Part shown: piece after piece, positions 47,715 to 59,125 of the stretch | Position numbering within the stretch: position 1 is the stretch's first letter | Layout: every line of letters starts with the position of its first letter | DNA from: Schistocephalus solidus | Taxonomy: Eukaryota > Platyhelminthes > Cestoda > Diphyllobothriidea > Diphyllobothriidae | Length of the DNA: 64,000 nucleotides | NCBI GenBank assembly: GCA_017591395.1 | Contig: WEDG01003279.1 | Coordinates: 124,001-188,000 of the forward strand | Direction: 5' to 3' | The notes under the pieces: model-generated | Databases searched by the model: none | Told to the model about the DNA's origin: nothing | Seen by the model: the letters and a program-made list of their open reading frames with translations, nothing else | Program-made: the position numbers and the translations under genes

Positions 47715-47754
<40 letters not shown>
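47657..47754 (+). repeat. 5'-truncated Z copy with (TA)n tail
   Basis: AAGTCATGTCCGAATCACC to AATAATTTCAGATATTTACG, then (TA)n at 47718-47754. Begins directly at the X tail. A 5' truncation with an intact tailed 3' end is the usual product of target-primed reverse transcription. Confidence 0.75.
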
Positions 47755-47756
<2 letters not shown>

Positions 47757-48200
47757 CGCCACGAGCTTGTTGTCTTGCCCGTTTCGACCTGCCCAATAGG
47801 TCGCGATTTCAAGCCTCGTGTTGGTCATGGCTGGCTGATGATGGCTAATAAGCCAGAAATGGCCATTCTAGTCTCTCTTGTCTTTGTCGGTAATATCATT
47901 CTACCTATATCACTAGCCGCTCTGCAGCTGCTGGTGGCGTTCTAGAGTGAGCCCCAAGGCCAACGGGAGGAGTGAGTCCTGTAACCGATCGATGAGCGCA
48001 CAATTAACATTGCTAATATTCCCGATTGAAACCGGCAAGACAACGAGCTCGTATCGCAGGGAGTAGAGCAATCGAATTCTGCCCAACAGGTCGCAAGTTC
48101 GAACCTCGGGCGCCGCAGGTGTGTGTGTGGCTGTCTGACTAAGGCTAATAAGACAGAAATTTTCATCTTCATTTCCCCTATCTTCACCGGTTTTCCTTCC
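47755..48200 (+). repeat. tRNA-SINE (family S), about 1.5 tandem units
   Basis: Partial tRNA-like start, intact hammerhead (47829-47873), full body, second tRNA-like promoter at 48040-48112 (perfect B box GTTCGAACC at 48091-48099), then a second, degraded hammerhead near 48128-48165 (CTGACTA). Antisense frames at 47913-48212 are artefacts. Confidence 0.8.
47829..47873 (+). ncRNA. Hammerhead ribozyme type I in SINE (core intact)
   Basis: CTGATGA 47835-47841, GAAA 47856-47859, stem II TGGCT/AGCCA (five pairs; the basal mismatch of other copies is a U-A pair here), palindromic stem III ATGGCCAT, predicted cleavage after U47867, stem I GGCTGG/CTAGTC. Confidence 0.8.
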
Positions 48201-48619
48201 ATTTGATATCATTTACTCAACTAGCAAGCCTGATCAGCCCTCTCCAAAGCCGTCAAGTCAAGTTATTAGGCAGCAACCTGTTGCAACGTACTTATAATGC
48301 CACCTGCATTTGGTACTTTGTAACTCAAGGGAAATCGATGTGTGTTGCATTACCTCACTGACCACCCTTCTTTAGACAGACGTTCAGTTCAAAGTTCCTA
48401 TTATAATCCATCTAAATTCGCCTTCAATTGGCAGTTATTAGCACCCTTCTGTCGTCCGTGACAGGCGTTCTAGGGCTGATGGACTTTACCACGCCTCGAA
48501 ATTAACGCCTTGTGTTTAAGGACTTTTGATCACCCGCTGCTGACTCAACTTCAGGCACCGTCTTTCTTGTGGGCATTTTGAACATGCATGTAAAGGTAAT
48601 ACAAGGGCTTAGGAACCAC
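48201..48619. other. No recognised feature
   Basis: No ORF or repeat match noted. Confidence 0.5.
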
Positions 48620-48740
48620 GATCTCCCTCCCCCCTCACCCAGTAATACAGGGGCCTTACCCAGAATGCCAGGAAGGATGAACATTCCTATGTGTTGACCT
48701 TAACCTCAAACTGAACCCTAAATCTAAACCTTACCTCTAA
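48620..48740 (-). repeat. Dispersed repeat family T (telomere-like), reverse
   Basis: Reverse strand: GGTAAGGTTTAGATTTAGGG-like degenerate telomere words, then GGCATTCTGGGTAAGGCCCC, TGTATTACTGGGTGAGGGGG. Related copies at 49950-50090, 51740-51840 and 53150-53350 share a TTAG-rich part followed by GC-CAAGG...TGTATT...GGGG. Confidence 0.45.
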
Positions 48741-48857
48741 GCTGAAGCTTTATTCTCACCGTTCCGGAAATAAGTACAAGGAACCTTAGTAGGGCTGTGG
48801 ATTCCCGCTCCCGTGTCCTGCCCAGTTCGAAATGCCACGTAACAAATTTCATTCCTT

Positions 48858-49640
48858 TTGCTAATAGAAGCAAATAAGCGAGTTCCAATGCGAACGCTGG
48901 AACAAGAATTTCAGTAGCCCGATGTTTCAGCTTGTAACCCGAACCCATCAGCCACAACAGTGGCAGATAAGAGTGATAAAGGTATAAGGTGTGTAATATA
49001 TACTGCGATGATGGCTTTGCAGATCACGTCCGAGTTGTAAATTGCTGCAACTGCATCAACCATGTTGATTGTTGATGTGACAATTTCGCGGCCATTTGGC
49101 TCACTGCCATTGGAAGCGTTGATTGCCCACAACCTCCCAACGTGTCTGATTCCCAACTTAAGCACCGCCTTAGCAGAGAATATGGGAACGGGAGGTCATT
49201 GCGCTTGTTCATGGACTGCGGGCCCGAGAACAATGAGTTGAGTAGCTCGCAGCTCACGCGGTTGTCACCTCTTTAGAGGATTTCGGTCTTGTGAAACTTG
49301 AAAATATGGCTGGGTCTTTTGAGTGGCCCCTAATCTGAGAGCTAGCGTCTTTCCTCTTCATCACTGTTGTGCGCTCGGTCATTCACTTTCGGAATTATCT
49401 CCCGGTTTCTCAAATGTATTTGCTTTGTCCAAAGCTGCACCAGATCTGGTAAACAATTCAAAACGTTTGCTGTCGAGGCAGTGGGTCTTTTGGCCTCATG
49501 ACCCGGCGACTGATGGTTGCAACTGGCCTGTGTGCAACCCCAAATCCAAGCGGAGTGAGAAGGCAGCTGATGGCTTCCAAAACGCGTTTCAAATTGGTAA
49601 GAACTCGTCAAAATTTAAGGCCGGTTAGATTTGCTATCTA
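48858..49640 (-). pseudogene. Third Penelope-like element relic (PLE-3)
   Basis: On the minus strand it parallels PLE-2. It has a 3' terminal repeat ending TTGCTAATAGAAGC (48858), with a degraded hammerhead near 48905-48950 (CTGATGG...GAAAC). Further upstream, TTTGAGAAACCGGGAGATAA and GGCCTCATGACC-type blocks match the PLE-2 YIG-ET-K and MRPK regions (49390-49600). Frames are scrambled. Fossil. Confidence 0.6.
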
Positions 49641-49949
49641 TCGCGTCATTTGCATATGCACTGGTTGGCGGAATTGCGCGGATAGCCATGCGCTCTCTGT
49701 TTCCCATCGAAGATATTGTAAATCCGCATCGTTTTTATAAGGCCTACGCATCGCTTCGTCCCAGCCTGCCCGATTAGAAATCCCAGGTGATAGGCCCCTC
49801 CACACCTAAGTGAACTTGCATAACTCTGAGCGACATGCAAGGTCAACGCGACAGTTATGGGGTTAGATGTCGCTTATATGCACACACCCCCCAACCCCTC
49901 CCTGACAGGACACAGGGACAGGAACCACCGTACCAATGGGGGGCAATTT
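49641..49949. other. No clear feature, possibly decayed PLE-3 coding DNA
   Basis: TTTGCATATGCACTGGTTGG...GGATAGCCATGCG resembles the PLE-2 stretch just upstream of the nuclease in sense direction, but similarity fades. Confidence 0.3.
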
Positions 49950-50100
49950 GAGGTTAGCGGTACGCTTAGTGTTCCGGTTAGGCTTAGTGTAAGGACTAGG
50001 ACATGGACATATTTGCTCTTTCTGGCACTTAGCGCAAGGCAACCTGTATTCCGGGGTGGGGCGTTCCAATACCCGTTTCCTGTCGGAGGCAGGGTGGAGC
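49950..50100 (+). repeat. Dispersed repeat family T copy
   Basis: GGTTAGCGG, CGCTTAGTG, CCGGTTAGGCTTAG, then AGCGCAAGGCAACCTGTATT and GGGGTGGGGCG. Confidence 0.45.
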
Positions 50101-51639
50101 ATGTGTACGCGATTCTGGCCCTTTTTGACTTCCCCTATGTAATGCATAAAAACGCCAGTCGCTTTTAGCTACAGTGTCCAGTTTGGGCCGATGAAAAGCA
50201 GTTAACAAGACTGGGAGGACGAGGGACAGACAGAAGGGTGAAGGGGGGTACATGCTGTCCAACTGATAAAAAGCTTTGTCCCATTACCCAAGTGAGCGAG
50301 TTTGCACTCGAAATAGCAGTTCGTCTTCCCTCTTCCAAATGACTGATAAACCGGGCAGACTGGGCGTTAACTTGCTGTTCGGTTTTTGATTGAAATGAAT
50401 GCATACTCACTTCGAGATGCTGGCCTGGTAGGCAGTATCTCAGGTGGCTGCAGGGGACCTGACCCAGAATGAATTAGCGAAGCGGTGATTGGCCAGCCGA
50501 GTTTTTAGCAGGTTCATAAGCTGTGAAATTCAAATTAAACTGGAACACTTCGAGGCCGACCGATTGCCTTAGACAGCGGCTAGGGATGACGAGGGCTACA
50601 TGCTCGAGGAGGTTTAAGCCAAACAGCCCCCAGGTTAACCCTGTCGCCTTCCCCACCCCCACAGGCTATCTCAGTTAGCTCAACCTACCAAGACGGCGCG
50701 CGCCGCTATGTAAGCCTCCGCGCACAAACGCATGTCCTCTGGTTTTTGTGTCCTGAGACGTTCAACGGCCGGCGTTCCCTTGTGGTTGGAAGTGACAGCT
50801 GCAACAATTCTCATTCAGCCCCGACCTGAGTGCTGCAGCAACACCCACGACATTCAGTCCTACCTGGGTAGTGGGTTCTCTCATACCACCACCGCCGCCT
50901 TTACCCCCGCCCCAGCAATTCCGGCCGCTGAGGACGACATTATGTCTCTATCGCTCTCCCTCCCTCTCCTTCTGTTGTCCTTCTCTCTCCCTCATTCTTA
51001 CCATGCTCCGGCCTGGTGACAGGGCCGACTCAAGTGTACTTGTGGAGGCCTGGTTTGATCTGCCTACCATCAATGTAATTAGCAAATGAAGTTCTCACCC
51101 CACCCCTGTCCAGGACAGTCGGCGTGGTTTCCGCCATAGACACGACCACGCCAAAATGTCAAACCGATCTGTGGAGGGGGTGGTGCATGAGGGGAGACGG
51201 CCAACTGCATAGGGGGGTGGGCGGGTCCCTTGTGGCAATCGACAAAGAGCGGAGAATGAGACTGGAAAAGCAGGCGTATAGAAGAGAGCAGGGGAGGCCA
51301 TTGATTGGTGCACTCTAACACTTCCACGCTCGCACACCCCAATCTACGCGTATTTTGTCAGTATTCGGACTTTTTGTTATATTACCAAACTCATGTCCGG
51401 AGCCGTCACTGTAAGGTAGGTGTTGAGGCAATTGGAAAATCAATCCGATTTGTGCTGCGGCAAATTTGCACGTCGACTGAGCTGCAGCCTTCAGCGCCAC
51501 TCCTGCTAGCTAAAAAATGCTTCCTTTATCAGCCGATGGAGCATGTTTCAGCGGTGTTTGGCGTTCCGTACCTCGTTCCGCTGAAAGGTTTGGAGTTGGA
51601 CTTAGTTTCCAGGTGCAGGACAGTGGCAGGGCTGGGGAG
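50101..51639. other. No recognised gene
   Basis: Overlapping frames on both strands (e.g. 50732-51019, 51305-51688 on plus; 51079-51342 on minus) without domains. CT-rich at 50940-51000. Confidence 0.45.
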
Positions 51640-51840
51640 AAACGGAGATGTTTGCCCACGTACCCCAGGCGGTAACGTTAGGAATTAGGAAACCTCATCG
51701 CGTGATACTGGTGGTCTTGTACTAACATCCACAAAGAGTAGCTATTCCCCTTTTCCTAATCTTAGCCTTAACTGCAACTCTAACCACCATTGAATTTGGC
51801 GCAAGGCTGCTTGTATTACAGGTGGTGGAGGGGTAGTTCT
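51640..51840 (+). repeat. Dispersed repeat family T copy
   Basis: CGGTAACGTTAGGAATTAGG and TTTTCCTAATCTTAGCC, then GGCGCAAGGCTGCTTGTATT and GGTGGTGGAGGGG. Confidence 0.4.
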
Positions 51841-53149
51841 GTTTCCTACTGCACGATCATCTCTGTCTTAGTAGATGTGCTATCCCATGAAATGCCGGCC
51901 GAAATGCTGAAAAGTGTTTTCAATTCGAACAGTTTGTTTGCGTTAGGTTGTAATGTTAATTATCGTACAGAAAAATCTCAAGACATTTCAGTCACGTCTG
52001 GATGCCGTTTTTTGGAAATAAATCCCCTCGGGTCACCAGTAAAATATCATCCTAATTAATTCAATTTTTTCTTATTTATTTTTATGGCCTAATAAATTCG
52101 AAAGTAGTTGATAGTAAACTTGCAGAAAAAATCTTTTTTATGAACCTGTGGTAGCAAGGCACGTTCTCTTTGAATTTGATCCTTGAAGAAAGGGTATCAT
52201 TCGGTTTTAAAAAATACCTTTCCGATTTCCGAGTACACTTGCATTCAGGCTTTAACGAAATAAATGCTGCAAACCTTTCATGTAAGGAAAATAATACATT
52301 TCTCAAAGTTATTATGAAGACATCATATTGCTCGCAATGGATATGAACTACCTGGTAAACTATAAAAGCAGTATAAATGGCCAAACACATATAATGCTTT
52401 ATGAATGGAAATTTTACGGTCTTAAAAATTGCCTAATTATGATTTATTTAATGGAAATATACACTTTCTTCAAGTATACAATTTGCGAAAGACGTCATCT
52501 CCTACCAAATATGTATCAAAATGAATATTTTTGCCTGTTTTCTTTAGAAAATATTTATATTCATAAGGTTATTTGAAATATCTAGTAAACAGTCATGCTA
52601 GTTAAGAAGTCACTTGTGAAGAAGTCTAATTCTTAGAGGAAACGGGAAAGAAGGCTATTCAAAAGCCGTCATCTAGGTGTGACTGAAATTTCCTGGGGCT
52701 ATGCTGCACAAAAATTAATATTACAACCCTAGTTAAGCAATGTTTTCGAGTATACAACACCTTCAAACATTTATTTTAAGATTTCATAAGGGAGCACCTC
52801 CACTGTACACACTCTGCGCCCCGCGCGCATTCTACCACGTTTTAAAAATCAGTACGAAACCCGTGGGGCCTGCATAAGAGGGGGATGGAAGAAAAGTCAG
52901 TTTCAGGTGAATGGAAGGAGACAGACAGAGGATGCAGTCAGCAGAATTCACGAGGGATCACATTTCGCATGGTAAAGTTTTGCGGTCTCTAACCTAGGTA
53001 GGATGATTTGCATTAGTCGGCAGGTATAGGTGGAAATTATGTTATTTACATTCCGCCTGTTGTATAATTTCGGTAAGGATGAATTGTAAGGTCCATTTAA
53101 CAGGAGCCGCCAGCAAATCGGGTGTCTTGGCATCAAATTCCCATTTAAA
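51841..53149. other. AT-rich non-coding DNA
   Basis: No recognised gene; frames at 51790-52059, 52082-52390 and 52328-52576 are unassigned. Confidence 0.5.
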
Positions 53150-53350
53150 TAGCGTTGAAGTTCGGGATGTAATGTTAGTGCTAAGGTAAGATAGAGTTCA
53201 GGTTAGCGTTAACTGCAAGGTTATGGAGTTTCAATGAAGGTATACGTTTGGGCTACTGTTATGTTTAGGACAGGGGATATGAAACCCTTCGTGGAATTAT
53301 GCAAGGGACCGCATTTATTACTTGGAGGTCGTTCCTGTTTAGGGGGGGGG
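53150..53350 (+). repeat. Dispersed repeat family T copy (diverged)
   Basis: AATGTTAGTGCTAAGG, TTCAGGTTAGCGTTAAC, TTATGTTTAGGACAGGGG, then TATGCAAGGGACCGCATTTA and a run of G. Confidence 0.4.
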
Positions 53351-54754
53351 CATATAATTTATTTTATATGTTAACACGTCAGTGGCATTCGGACTTCACT
53401 TTGCCATCACTTGTAGGATGAAGCAGCAATTAAAAAATGAAGAATACGCCTCATTTTTGTAAGTTAGCGGAACTTGACTGTGCATTGGCAATTAAAAATC
53501 CCTTTCGACAGGCAAGTCTAAAAAGGCCAGACATATGTACCCGAAATTGTCACCCCCCTTCGACATATACAGCCATCGTTCAACCGAGGAATACATGTGG
53601 ATATAAGTTCTAAGTCCTTTTAGTTTGTGATTTGTACGCGTCAGGGGACAGTTTTGCTAGCAGGCGCCCACCTGCGTGGACTATATATTAAAGGAAACAA
53701 CTGCCTCCTCAAACTGAAATTCTTTTGATTGGCGTGTCCTCTGATTTTCTAAATTTTTAGGCCGCCTCGCTGTTCTTTTACCTATTAATTTTTCGGCGCT
53801 GAAACACGAAAAATTATATTTTTTGTGTATAAGGCCAGTCTATATTTTTTGCTCAAAACAACCGCGCAACTTTGGGTGCATTTTTCCTAACCCACCGGTG
53901 ACACCACGTTCTATATTAAATGGTCGGCTGCTGGCTGACCGATCCTCGCGTCAGCTTGTTGTGCTGGAAACTTTGCGGATTCTTATCACTTCCCCTTTCC
54001 CTCGTCCCCATCATTTTTGTTCACCTGGTTTTTGGAGGCCGTTATTTGGTCGTGGCAAGTTCATCTTTTCGACTTCGTCCAGCCTGGCCTAAGTAATGGT
54101 GCTGGCTTTTGTAAACTGAGGAGAGACAAGCTACAGGCGGATTGACTCTGTGACCCAGAACCAGGACTCTAGTTTACTTTAGGTGGTTCCCACAGTGTCT
54201 TGGCCGAGATTAGTCGCAGAGACGAAATCGAGGGCACGCGCGTTCTTTGGCGGACACATGCCAACTCGGGTTTTTTAGATCTTCGAATTAAAATGCATTT
54301 GCTATTTCTATGCGGTGCGATCTTCAGTCCCCTTTTTAGTAATTGGCACTCGCCAATTTCAACCGAAGAGATCACTTGTTTGCATTACAGAACGGTGGAA
54401 CGTTACTTAGTGTTCGTGAAGCACAGTAACCTTACGCTGTTTGCAATAACCAAATTACCCTCCCCCCTACCCTCCTCAAGAAAAGAGCCTGCATTGATGA
54501 AAAATATCCTAGCCTTTAAATATCCACCATGTAGACCTTGACTGTTCCTGTTCAATATGGTTTTGTTGGGTAAAGATGCTGCAGAATCCTTTGGTGCTGT
54601 GGAAGTGTCAGCTAGAGAGTCGTTGTGCTCTTTCTTATTGGCTGTTATTGTGCGCTCTGTGCAAACATGACTGTGTGGGTGGTCAAGGCAGCTGTTGTTC
54701 TATAAATTTTATTCAGGGATGCAGCTGCGAGAGCGTGTGTGATTGATGTGTGTG
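53351..54754. other. No recognised gene
   Basis: Frames 53823-54092 and 54200-54541 (+) have no family signature. Confidence 0.5.
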
Positions 54755-57700
54755 GAGTGTGCCAGTCCCTCTTCCATCTCCGGTTTTCTTACCTGCGTCG
54801 TGAGACCGGGCTCAGGTGGGGGAGGAGAAGAGTGTGCGGTAACGTTAAAAGCTTGCCGCGGCTGGAAAGTTGCCAACTGACAATTACACTCAGACCTCGC
54901 AGATAGGTCAATGTGTGATGTGTGAGTGGCTGACTGGTGGTCTGAGTCAGGCTGCGATGGCTCCCTTCTTAACGTGACCTCTGGCTATCTCACACGTGAG
55001 ATGTAAGCCGTTCAACCCCTGTTGTGTGAAATCCTAGTGCTCGTGTTTGGGGGCCAGGTCGTGTACGCGTAGTACACGTAGACGAGTCACCAGCAGCTGC
55101 GCCCACTTCCACCTCAGAAAACTGACTGGCTCGGATGGTGGTCTGATTGTGGGGTGGGGGAGAGTGTGAGGTCGACAGCTCAGCGCATTTTTCCTAACTA
55201 TAAACAATCTGACGCGCTTGAAATTATCACGGTGCGCTAAAAAGCCGTGGCTTGGAAGGTTGCCAACTGATGATAACTCGGACCGCGTGGTCAGCCCAAT
55301 GTGTGTTTTTATGTGGAGTGGCTGACTGGCGGACTGAGATTCAGGCTGCAATGGATCTTTCTTAATGTGGCCTTTATGGCACTCCCACTTCGCGGGATCC
55401 GAGCCAGGTTTGTGGTGGTACGCTGAGGGCGGCTCCGGCCGCGCCAGCCATCTGCACACTCTCCCATTTCCGGTCTTCTTGACTCTCTATCTTGAAACTG
55501 GGCTCAGATGAGGGAGGAGGATAGAGTGCGATAGTTTCAGCGCAAGGCTACTATCACTGAAAACTAATTCACGCGCAAGTCACCGTCCCTGCACCACCTG
55601 GTGTGTAACATACGGTGGACCTCGTCAAAATCGATGGTCGAACTGTCAGTGTGTGTGTCCCCTAAACGGGCCAAGTGGTAGATACGTTTGACCAACGCGG
55701 GGCCGCATTAGGGCATGGCAGGCGTTATTCGGGTTGCGCTCTCGCATAACCAATGCCGAACATGGGGTTGAGGTGGCACGCCTAGGGGCGGCTAGGACAT
55801 AGGGGACCCAGCCGCGCCAGCCACCTGCGTCCTCTCCCGCCACCGGTCTTCTTGACTCTGTCTTGACACCGGGCTCAGGTGGGGAGGAGGAGAAGAGTGC
55901 GGTAGATGCAGCGCAAGTCTACTATCACTTTAAACTAAATCACGCGCAAGTCACCGTCCCTGCTCCACTTTCCCATGAGCATACGGTGGACATCGTCGGA
56001 CTACGACGGTCGAACTGTCGTGTGTGTGTGTTCACGGTTTCCTAGAAACCGTGGCTGGGAAGGCCGCCAATCTGACGCTTACACCAGACCACGACGTCGG
56101 CTCAGTGTATGTGTTGTGTGTGTCGAGTGGCTGACCAGTGGACTGGGAGTCAGACGGCGATGGCTCCTCCATATCCCCTGTATTAGTGAATCCTGGCGTG
56201 TGCGTTATGGGGGCCAGGTCGTGCTATGGCGCGCGAAGACGGGTACGCCGATCCGTCAACCAATGCGCCCACTCCCACATCAGGCAACTGACCGGCTCGG
56301 ACATTAGTCTGACTGTGGGGTGGGAAAGTGAGTCGACAGCTCAGCGCATATTCCCTCACTATAAACAATCTGACGCGCTTGAAACTATCACGGTGCGCTA
56401 AAAGCCGTGGCTTGGAAGGTTGCCAACTGACGGGATAACTCGGACCGCGTGGTCAGCCCAATGTGTGTTTTGTGTGGAGTAGCTGACTGGCGGACTGAGA
56501 GTCAGGTTGCAATGGCTCCTTCTTAATGTGGCTATGGCACACCCTCCCGTGGGATCCGAGCCGAGTGTGGTGGCACGCCCAGGGGGCAGCTCCGGCCGCG
56601 CCAGCCACTGCGCCCTCTCCATCTCCGGTCTTCTTGACTGTGTCATGAGACCGGGCTCAGGAGAAGAGGGAAGGAAGAGTATGGGTAACGTTGAGTGCCG
56701 CGGTTGGAAGGTTGCCAACTGACAATTACACTCAGACCTTGCAGTTAGTCCAATGTGTGTTGTGTGGAGTGGCTGACTGGTGGTCTGAGAGTCAGGCTCG
56801 ATGGCTCCTTCTTAACGTGACCTCTGGCTATCTCACATGTGAGATGTAAGCCGTTCAACCCCTGTTGTGTGAAACGTGCTTGTGCTGGGGGCGGTGTACG
56901 TAGTACGTAGATAGAGGTCACCAGCAGCTGCGCCACTTCCGCATCAGACAACTGACCGGCTCGGACAGTGGTCTGTTGTGTGAGAGAGTGAGGTCGACAG
57001 CTCGGCATATTCCTCACTATAAACAATCTGACGCGCTTGAAACTATCACGGTGCGCTAAAAGCCGTGGCTTGGAAGGTTGCCAACTGACGGGATAACTCG
57101 GACCGCGTGGTCAGCCCAATGTGTGTTTTGTGTGGAGTGGCTGACTGGCGGACTGAGAGTCGGGTTGCAATGGCTCCTTCTTAATGTGGCCTTTATGGCA
57201 CTCCACTCCGTGGGATCCGAGCCAGGTGTGGTGGCACGCCCAGGGGCGGCTCGGCCGCGCCAGCCACCTGCGCCCTCTCCCATCTCCGGTCTTCTTGACT
57301 CTGTCTTGACACGGGCTCAGGTGGGGAGGAGGAGGAGTGCGGTAGATGCAGCGCAAGGCTACTATCACTTTAAACTAATTCACGCGCAAGTCACCGTCCC
57401 TGCACCACCTGGTGTGGAGCATACGGTGGACCTCGTCGGAAATCGACGGTCGAACTGTCGTGTGTGTGCCCCTAAGCAGGGCCACGTGGTAGATGCGTTG
57501 GACCAACACGGGGGGCCACATCAGGGCATGGCAGTGCGTTATTCGGGTTGCGCTCCCATAACAAATGCCGAACATGAGGTTGGTGGCACGCCTAGGGGCA
57601 GCTAGGACTTAGGGGACCCGGCCGCGCCAGCCACCTGCGTCCTCTCCCGCCTCCGGTCTTCTTGACTCTGTCTTGACACCGGGCTCAGGTGGGGGAGGAG

Positions 57701-58490
57701 GAAAGTGCAGTAGATGCAGCGCAAGTCTACTATCACTTTAAACTAAATCACGCGCAAGTCACCGTCCCTGCTCAACTTTCCCATGAGCATACGGTGGACA
57801 TCGATCGGACTACGACGGTCGAACTGTCGTGTGTGTGTGCCTCTAAATGGGCCACGTGGTAGATGCGTTGGACCAACACGGGGGCCACATTAGGGCATGG
57901 CATGCGTTATTCGGGTTGCGCTCCCATAACAAATGCCGAACATGGGAGGTGTGGTGGCACGCCTAGGGGCGGCTAGGACTTAGGGGACCCGGCCGCGCCA
58001 GCCACCTGCGTCCTCTCCCGCCTCCGGTCTTCTTGACTCTGTCTTGACACCGGGCTCAGGTGGGGGAGGAGGAGAGAGTGCGGTAGATGCAGCGCAAGTC
58101 TACTATCACTTTAAACTAAATCACGCGCAAGTCACCGTCCCTGCTCCACTTTCCCATGGCATACGGTGGACACGTCGACTACGACGGTCGAACTGTCGTG
58201 TGTGTGTGTGATGCGCCTAAACGGGCCACGTGGTAGATGCGTTGGACCAACACGGGGGCCGCTAGGGCATGGCATGCGTTGTTCGGGTTGCTCGCTAACA
58301 AATCCCGAACATGGGGTGCGGTGGCGCGCCTAGCGGCTAGGACTATGGGGACAGCCGCGCCAGCCGCGCGCGCGTCTCCCGCCTGCGGTCTTCTTGACTC
58401 TGTCTGACACGCGGGCTCAGGTGGGGGAGGAGGAGAGAGTGCGGTAGATGCAGCGCAAGTCTACTATCACTTTAAGCTACCGTCTGCGCG
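54755..58490 (+). repeat. Composite A/B higher-order tandem array
   Basis: Built from A units (~370 bp) and B2/B1 units. Order: A partial (54755-54850), B2 (54850-55190), B1 (55195-55480), A (55480-56030, nearly two), B2 variant (56030-56390), B1 plus A part (56390-56700), B2 (56700-57040), B1 (57040-57290), then four A units (57290-58490). The last A units are spaced 370 and 374 bp (GCCACGTGGT at 57481, 57851, 58225) and are the most alike, so probably newest. No hammerhead core found in A or B. ORFs here are not credible genes. Confidence 0.88.
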
Positions 58491-58955
58491 CGAGTTTGGT
58501 CATATGGATGGGATGAATAGAGTCGTTGTGCGTTGGTGTATTGGTTGCAGGGTAGACGTTTACAAAGCCGGATGTATGGCTACGCTGGAGTATGGAAGGA
58601 TGGCTGTCGGCTCCTGCTACCGCGGTCCCTAGGTTGCCTGCTGTGGTCGGCTCGCGTCTTCCAAAGTTGCCTCTGGAATGTCGACCTGACAAAATGCGGT
58701 TCAGCAGCCACGTGGGCTGACCTCCACCGCATTGCTCCGTGGAATGAGCGCAGCGCCTAGCGACTTACGCTTGCAGCATTTTGTTATGATGCAGGCGTGA
58801 AGGGCATCTAACGCTATCTCTACTACTAACTGCGCCCGGACTGGTTCGATGAGAGGGACGATGTGGAGGTTAACTCCAGGTCAGGGGACGAACATATTTA
58901 CGCAGCGTGTACGCGGGCTGCACACACCAAACCGGTTCCACAGCGTATTTGTTAG
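58491..58955. other. No recognised feature
   Basis: GC-richer unique DNA with frames 58477-58692 (-) and 58533-58760 (+), unassigned. Confidence 0.45.
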
Positions 58956-59125
58956 GGTGCGGCTTGGATTTCACATCAGCGCGTGAGAGAGACTCACCGG
59001 GAGGAGCCATTGTGAAAGTCTCACTCATTAAAAGTCCGCGATGCAAACCGATTTCCCATTACTTGACGACCTTCCAAACCATGACACTTAGCGCACCGTA
59101 CGGTTCAAATTCAGAGGGATGTTAA
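58956..59125 (-). repeat. Diverged B1 unit, reverse orientation
   Basis: AGGAGCCATTGTGAAAGTCT, ACGACCTTCCAAACCATGAC and TTAGCGCACCGTACGGTTCA correspond to the reverse complement of B1 landmarks in the array just upstream. Confidence 0.55.

Noticed and set aside
57481..57560. Possible tRNA-derived promoter in A units (GTGGTAGATGCG ... GGGTTGCGCTCC)
   Set aside because: Spacing is roughly tRNA-like but both boxes deviate from consensus; not strong enough to call.
54755..58490. ORFs of 60-175 aa, including the 175-aa frame at 57078-57605
   Set aside because: They run through tandem A/B repeat units and change frame between copies.
54755..58490. Possible hammerhead in the A/B satellite, looked for because of the GAAAC words in B units
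   Set aside because: No CUGANGA block at a suitable distance and no pairing stems found.
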